From Dipteris shenzhenensis (taxonomy: Eukaryota > Polypodiophyta > Polypodiopsida > Gleicheniales), in assembly GCA_047967505.1 (NCBI GenBank), contig CM106538.1: a DNA stretch of 64,000 nucleotides, one strand, 5' to 3'. Both the position numbers and the translations under genes were made by a program. Below, in pieces: positions 58,344 to 64,000 of this stretch. Positions within the stretch are counted from its first letter, which is position 1, and each line of letters begins with the position of its first letter. The notes beneath the pieces were generated by a model. That model was not told the origin of the DNA. It searched no databases and was given only the letters and a program-made list of their open reading frames with translations.

Positions 58344-58355
58344 TGGTATCAGAGC
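58344..58355 (+). promoter_or_regulatory. primer binding site (tRNA-Met type)
   Basis: TGGTATCAGAGC directly follows the 5' LTR, the classical plant copia primer site. It suggests that a copia-type element supplies the enzymes. Confidence 0.93.
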
Positions 58356-58603
58356 ATAGGTTTAGCTCTCCTAGTTTAGCTCATTAGTAGTTCACTAGGA
58401 TTGCTCCCATTCCTAGATTAGTTGTAGGCATGCCTTAGGAACTCATGAGTTCTCCTAGGTTAGTTTTAGTTTTAGATTGAAGACAAATTTCCGTCCCTAG
58501 AGAGAGAAAAGTTCCGTCCATTGATTCCTTCCATTGCATTTGAAGATTTCCGTTCAATTGTTTTGTGAAAGTCCACTCTTTGTGCTGAGAGAGAGATAGA
58601 GAG

Positions 58604-59032
58604 GTGTTCCAAGAGAGTTTGAGAGTGTTTCTTTTGTTAAAGAGAGTGAGAGATTTCAGTCTCAGTGATAGCACTCCTTTCGACAAGAAAAATAGCGCTC
58701 CTTCCAACGAGCAACAAACTCGGGCAACTCCGCCATCTCCAACAAAGGGAGCAGGATGTGCTGCAGTAGAGGTAGACTCGTGCTTCTTCACTAGAGTCGA
58801 CAACTCCTCCCCCGATTTTGAGATCGATGACGATCCAGAGAGAACGTCTTGCCTAATTCGGCTCAGACAGCCGACCATCTATTGCAACACCTTCAATGAG
58901 CTAAGGAGCATTGGTGTTGACGATTGCAGCCCATCAACCGTGCAATTGCGACTCTCTACGTCGCCACAGCCTTCTCTGCAAGCCCGCCTTCTCTTCATCT
59001 CCTTTGCCTTCATTTCTTGCCTCCATCTCTGA
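58604..59032 (+). CDS. 142-codon open frame inside the non-autonomous element, unknown
   Basis: ATG at 58604 opens a frame of 142 residues. The sequence is Ser/Pro-rich with an acidic patch (SSPDFEIDDDPER) and contains LIRLRQPTIYCNTFNELRSI. It has no gag, zinc-knuckle, protease or RT motif. The GC-richer, codon-like stretch 58660-59330 contrasts with the AT-rich surroundings, which could mean captured host sequence. Whether it is translated is unknown. Confidence 0.3.
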   Translation: MFQESLRVFLLLKRVRDFSLSDSTPFDKKNSAPSNEQQTRATPPSPTKGAGCAAVEVDSCFFTRVDNSSPDFEIDDDPERTSCLIRLRQPTIYCNTFNELRSIGVDDCSPSTVQLRLSTSPQPSLQARLLFISFAFISCLHL

Positions 59033-59999
59033 CCTGCAACAAACTCTCTCGACTGCCTCCATCCGAACGACTAGCGGCCTCCTACGTGCATCTTCGGCTC
59101 CCTCGACGGACTGCGCCTTCTCTGCCTTTGCTCCACCTACGGCCTCTGCAAGCTAGAAGCTAGACCTGCAGCAGAAGATACGCCAACAGCACACGACTAT
59201 GTCTTCTCCAAACAATCGACTCTGCAACGCGCCATAGCGCCCAGCCTCCGATCACCTTCAACGAAATCGAGATTGAGAGCGCAATCGTGCATCGCCCCGA
59301 GCTCCCTGCTGCAAACTTCATTTTTTGTAAGGCTTCCTTGGAAAAGCCACGTGGTAGATAGGACCCGTGGTTCAGTTTAGCTAACTCCTGCTTGGTTTAG
59401 TGGTCTTTGGTTAGCAGAGTGCCAGGTGGCAGATAAGACTTAACTCTAGTAAGGTCAAACATAGCTATGGTTAAGTTATGTGGTTAGTTAAAAGTTCCAC
59501 CTAAGCACACAGCTTCTTGCTAAGCACAGTGTGAATCCCTGTGCCACATCATCAAAGGCCCTCTTCTTCACAAAAACTTCAACAAGCCATAACTTGCAAT
59601 CCAGAAAGAATTTGGACATGCTCCAAAAAGGAAAAGTGATCGTCTTTTCGAGCTCTACGCGCCTGTCAAATCAAAATCATTGTATGCAATTAGACACTGC
59701 CAATATTGAAAGAAATCAATTGGTAAGACCTTTGCAACAAATGGAAAAGCAAAGCATGAATGCACATAAGCATGCCAAAAGCACAAGTGCATGAGGTGAC
59801 CATAGCAGAAAGCATGGCATCCACACAAAGCATCAAGGCACATGGAAGAACAAAGCATCATGCATGAACCTACACCAAGCAAAGAAGCAAACACCATCGT
59901 CATCAAGCCATGAGCAGAATGACAGGTACAACATGTATTGAGAAACAAAAACCTTGCCAACCTTGCCTATATTTTGTAAATCAAACCTGACCACCTGAG

Positions 60000-60153
60000 A
60001 GTAGCTATGAAAGCACCCAGGGGAGGTATTGACATGTAAAAGCCACACTTGACCACCTTAAGTAGCAATGCATGCACTAAGGGGAGGTGATGAATTTGTA
60101 ACTCACATCTGACCACCTTGCAGTAGCCAAAGGATTATGGCACCAAGGGGAGG
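60000..60153 (+). repeat. triplicated polypurine-tract unit before the 3' LTR
   Basis: GGGGAGGT occurs at 60020, 60081 and 60147. Each is preceded by a GACCACCTKRNAGTAGC-like phrase and a GCAC(C/T)(A/C)A phrase, in units of 61-66 bases. Only the last abuts the LTR start at 60154. Confidence 0.85.
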
Positions 60154-60478
60154 TGTTGAGAGTTGTGGTGCCATGAGCACATGTAGAGCAAAGGTATGAG
60201 CAAAGGACAAGCTGCCACATGGCATGGAGGAGATATCCCACATGTGAGCAAGCAAATGGATGTAAGTACCCTCACCTATAAAAGGGAGGTTCATTTGAAG
60301 TAATATCAATCAAGCACTTTGCACTATCTCAAGATTCTCTTTATGAGTCCAAGCTAATCTATCTTGGAACCTAATTGACTTGAGGTACATGTCATGAGCA
60401 CTCTCTTCATCATGTTTCCACATAGGTTCCATCCACCTTAGAGCGCTCCATAGATCCTGAGGCACCCATGTTTTGTCA
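60154..60478 (+). repeat. 3' LTR of the non-autonomous element
   Basis: The same 325 bases as 58019-58343. It is followed directly by the target-site copy TGGAG at 60479-60483. Confidence 0.95.
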
Positions 60479-60483
60479 TGGAG

Positions 60484-62860
60484 TTCACACCCATTTGTTC
60501 CTTTTGTTTTGTAATTGGTTAAAACTACACCCACGCCAATGATTCAAGGGACCCTAAGGGCAATTAGCTATCATGAGTCCAACCATATTTTTGAATAAGG
60601 TGAATATATGATAGCCAGTTACAACCTGAAAAAGTGAATACATGACACCATAGCACCCTAGTGTTAAAACATAGCCTATGCATGATGCTCGCTCATATTC
60701 ATATAGGAAGCACTATGCACCTACAATCATATAACAAGAATTCAAGTTATAGTATGTCTCAAAGCACTCATTAGCACATGTATATCCTGATCAAAAATGT
60801 CTTTCAAAACCAGTGAATCTAGTCCTATCACCAAGAAAGAATAGGACATCATAGAACAAAAGGTGAGAAAGTACCGAGTATCATGAAACACACACGAATG
60901 TGGATTTGGACAATAAGGCACGAAGGTCTCTTACGTAGAAGGATAGGAAAGAAATAGTGTAATAGACCCCAATTGCTCAGTAGTAGTGATCATTATCAAA
61001 ATGACATTCCCAAACCATCTACTACTCTTGATAGCCATTAGGGACCTTCATGTAGCTCAGCTAGAACCATGGACGGATGAATCACGCAACATATTTATAG
61101 CCATATTATCACTCTGTCACCTCATATGAATTTGAAAGAGGATACAAGAGATCACAAACGTAAGGATAAACGAGAATGAGGGGAGATCAAGGCTTGGAAC
61201 ACTCAATTTTGAGGCTCAGCCCATTGAGGATCTAGGATAAACAAAGTCCTAGGTTCTTGAAGGCGAACTACTAGTAAGCTTTGCGAATGAATCAACCCTA
61301 ATGATCCAAGCATATAAATGATTAGCAAACAAGATAGGAAAAAATTGTTGGCTAGTAGAATATCCGGTTAGATGGGTCAATACAGAGCTTTCTTGGAAGT
61401 TTGTTGAGAATGTCACCATTCAAGCACAACAATTCTTGAAAGATTTCTCACCTAGATAGAAGGTTCTACGATGATACTGGGGTGGAAACCAATAAGGGCA
61501 CATATACTTGAGCTGCTTGCAAAGAGGGAAGTACAAAAGTTGCTTCTCACAATTCGTCTTCATAAGATATTATGAATTCATCTTCATATGTTTAGAGGTA
61601 ATGGATACCAAACACAAGGAAGCCACAAGGGACGAGGATTAAAAGAGGAAATGAGATTCACCTATGAGGGAGAGAAGGGTGGGAAAAGAAGGAAGATATG
61701 TAACAAGGGAAAGCCTAAAAGGGGAGCACAAGACATTTGATGCGGCCAAAACTATGAGAAAAACAAAGAAAGGCTTAGATCGTGAGGTTCCAAGAGGAAA
61801 AGTGGGGGAGGAAAGGTAAGAGACAAGCATGAGAGGAACTAAGCTCACACAACAAGGAAGTAGAGACCTTACAGGCTTGTGAGAGAGGTATGGTAGCAGG
61901 TGTCCTTATGTCATAGGTAAGGGAATCAAGTAGGGATGTTTTTATCAAAGCTATGCTTATATATTAATATAAAACCTTGGTGAAAGTTTTCAAGATCATT
62001 TTTTTAGCTTCACAATATTGGTGGAATGTAGTACTTTTTTATATTTTTTCTTTTGAATTTTGAAGGAAAAAATGTAAAATTTGGGGAAACTTTACATTTA
62101 TTTACATAAAAGTTTCAAATCCTAGCGAATGTTTCAAACTTTATTTATTTTTAGCATACAAACTTTCAATGGCAATATAAAAGTTTAGCTTCTTAACAAA
62201 TCTAGCTTGAAACAATCATCCATGGAATCAAGGCTTTGCTGATATAGTCGATGTTTTCATAAGTGCTAGGACTAGGACAATGTACTCTTAAGTGTATAAT
62301 TAAGTGAGTGGTCAAAACGAAATGTGATGTCCTTTCTTCAGCATAGGATCCCTATATGTAGGCAACATGATAATTTTAAGGAACAACTGTATTACCATAG
62401 TCCCTTTAGTGGACCTAGTGGTTAAATGATGTCAAGGTAAAAAATGATGCCTTAAATATCATCTTAACAATTGAATTCAACACCTAGGGAAGGGTGCTAA
62501 CACCCATTATTAGATGTAGCTAATAGTAGATTAAGTGCTCCCCATACTCTAAGGGAGATACAACCTAAGGACATATGGTAAATTGGTGCCAAAGGACATG
62601 GCTTGCCAAGTTATAACAGGAAATACTAGGCTAGGAGATATCCATTCTTAAAGTCATTTTTTGGCCTATCTAACTAGATCATATTAGTCGTGAGGTGCCA
62701 AAGGAGATGGGGGAGCCAAGAAATATAATTAACCTCTAGAGTCAACTTTATGGAGAAGGGTATAGACAAGGTTAATGATGAGGGAGTAAGAGAAAGAAAC
62801 ACCTTAGACACTTATTTCCAATGCCTGATCATGTGTGAAATATGACAAGGGAATGTGTGT
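60484..62860. other. AT-rich non-coding DNA
   Basis: No supported gene. 61600-61860 is purine-rich on the plus strand with GAGG/AAGG runs. Confidence 0.4.
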
Positions 62861-62916
62861 GTGTGTGTGTGGGGGGGGGGGAGAGAGAGAGAGAGAGAGG
62901 GAGGGAGGGAGGGAGG

Positions 62917-62981
<65 letters not shown>
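62858..62981. repeat. compound microsatellite (GT)n(G)n(GA)n(GGGA)n(GA)n
   Basis: GTGTGTGT, then about 11 G, then GA units, GAGGGAGGGAGGGAGG, and about 30 GA units ending at ATCTATTC. Confidence 0.95.
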
Positions 62982-62985
<4 letters not shown>

Positions 62986-63107
62986 ATTCACGTTTGCAGA
63001 AGACCTAACGAGTCTCTGAGACAAAGTACGAACAACCAAAAGGTGACTTGCTACGTCTAGATAATCGAAGAATTGGTGGAGTGCACAAAGCTAGCTCCTC
63101 TCGAGTT

Positions 63108-63170
63108 ATTTCTTCTGTCCAATATTGATTTGGAAGATGCTTCTCATTGAGCATTGCTCTAGCATTGTTT
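63108..63170 (-). pseudogene. copia integrase fragment
   Basis: The minus strand encodes ARAMLNEKHLPNQYWTEE, matching the RAMLNE-LP-YFWAEA motif near the end of the copia integrase core. Only about 20 residues remain. The upstream side in the minus direction is replaced by a GA/TC repeat (63170-63200). Confidence 0.5.
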
Positions 63171-63355
63171 AGAGAGAGAGAGAGAGAGAGAGAGAGAAGA
63201 AGGGGGAGGGAGCAAGAGGGAGGGGGGTAGGATGAGAGCAAAATAAGAAGAGAAAGAAACATAGGGAAGTGACAAAAGTGAGGAAGCAAGAGACTAAACA
63301 CGAGATGTATCATGGCCTTCACACATAGTGAACAATTATACGTGCTCTTGCGGGC

Positions 63356-63441
<86 letters not shown>
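63170..63441. repeat. two GA microsatellites and an intervening purine-rich segment
   Basis: (GA)n runs at 63170-63200 and 63356-63441, joined by a purine-rich stretch (AAGAAGGGGGAGGGAGCAAG and similar). Frames through these runs are artefacts of the dinucleotide. Confidence 0.9.
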
Positions 63442-63445
<4 letters not shown>

Positions 63446-64000
63446 AGGAGCTCTCAACAAGTCTCATCAAGGCCACAAATGCCAACAAGCATAGGGCCAT
63501 CCCAAATTTTTCAAAACTTCTATTGGTCAAAGAGCCTACACCATCAAAGTGCATGCCTATTTTTCAATCCATAAAAATGTCACCTTACATTTACATGAGT
63601 TTTTTTGGTGGCCTTTATATTTCGTAAATAAATCACCTTGCAATATTTTTTGAAATGTCATCTAGACAAAATGGAAGAGTATGTTACACAAATCTCTTTA
63701 CTATAGCGGAAAAATTGAGGGATACACAAAAGATATGCCATTGGTTATGTGGCATCATGCATTTAAAAAAGTTTTTTATGGGTTATATCGTCATCTTTCT
63801 TGTATAACAGAGTAGTTAAATTTATGTTGAATGTCCTTGTGTGATAGAACACCTCACCGTACTACATACATATAAGAAGGTATAATGAGATCATTCTATT
63901 GCATGCTTTAAAATCCAAAACATCACAACCAGTCACTCTACATACATATAGCATTCTCATCCCATTCAACTTGCAGTACTTCCACCTTAAGGCATATGAT
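63442..64000. other. AT-rich non-coding DNA at the window end
   Basis: No open frame with recognisable content; no repeat seen. Confidence 0.4.

Larger units (their letters stand above)
58019..60478 (+). mobile_element. complete, young, non-autonomous LTR retrotransposon (2.46 kb)
   Basis: Two 325-bp LTRs, 58019-58343 and 60154-60478, look identical by eye. They are flanked by the 5-bp duplication TGGAG (58014-58018 and 60479-60483). The PBS is at 58344-58355 and the PPT ends at 60153. The 1.81-kb interior has no gag zinc knuckle, protease, RT, RNase H or integrase signature in any frame, so it must be mobilised by proteins from another element. It is longer than a typical TRIM and shorter than a typical LARD. 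Identical LTRs imply a recent insertion. Confidence 0.95.

Noticed and set aside
58911-59163. Two further frames of about 80 residues inside the non-autonomous element
   Set aside because: They overlap the 142-codon frame in other phases; at most one could be real.

Overview
This window looks like a gene-poor, repeat-dominated part of a land-plant nuclear genome. The evidence is plant-type Ty1/copia and Ty3/gypsy retrotransposons, a CACTA-type DNA-transposon remnant, an L1-like LINE remnant, an approximately 181-bp tandem satellite, and one spliced gene for a RIN4-like immune regulator. The species cannot be named from sequence alone. The long CT/GA microsatellites and low gene density would fit a large fern, gymnosperm or other big-genome plant, but that is a guess.

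Layout: 1-5.7 kb is low-complexity DNA. It holds a duplicated CT-microsatellite block (911-2062), then a 2-kb C-rich polypyrimidine minisatellite (about 2830-4890) studded with about 22-bp GC-rich palindromes, flanked by related A-rich/CT-rich sequence. 5.89-11.77 kb is about 32 copies of a 181-bp satellite with several monomer subtypes in a loose higher-order pattern. 11.77-12.4 kb is an unrecognised decayed gene fragment on the minus strand. 12.43-12.70 kb is a 45-bp minisatellite. 13.2-14.25 kb is the C-terminal part of a CACTA (TNP2-like) transposase.

15.1-23.5 kb is a retrotransposon nest: a plus-strand copia element interrupted by a minus-strand copia element that keeps both LTRs (one truncated), PBS and PPT, gag, integrase, RT and RNase H. 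A solo LTR of this second family lies at 32889-33234 with a perfect 5-bp target-site duplication, inside the integrase of a minus-strand gypsy remnant (about 32.0-34.8 kb). LINE remnants follow (34.9-37.6 kb), apparently split by an insertion. At 25.5-27.1 kb there is a candidate inverted-repeat element with a long foldback and a 92-bp near-perfect palindrome.

The only gene that looks intact is at 44228-46062 (+): four predicted exons encoding a RIN4-type protein with two NOI domains. A promoter-like region rich in G-box/ABRE elements, including an ABRE-containing inverted repeat, precedes it.

At 58019-60478 lies the youngest mobile element: 2.46 kb, two 325-bp LTRs that I read as identical, a perfect 5-bp TSD, a tRNA-Met-type PBS and three tandem polypurine tracts. 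It has no recognisable gag or pol and carries a small open frame of unknown origin. The remaining stretches are AT-rich, with short duplications, microsatellites and small transposon fragments. I saw no tRNA, rRNA, CRISPR or organellar segments.
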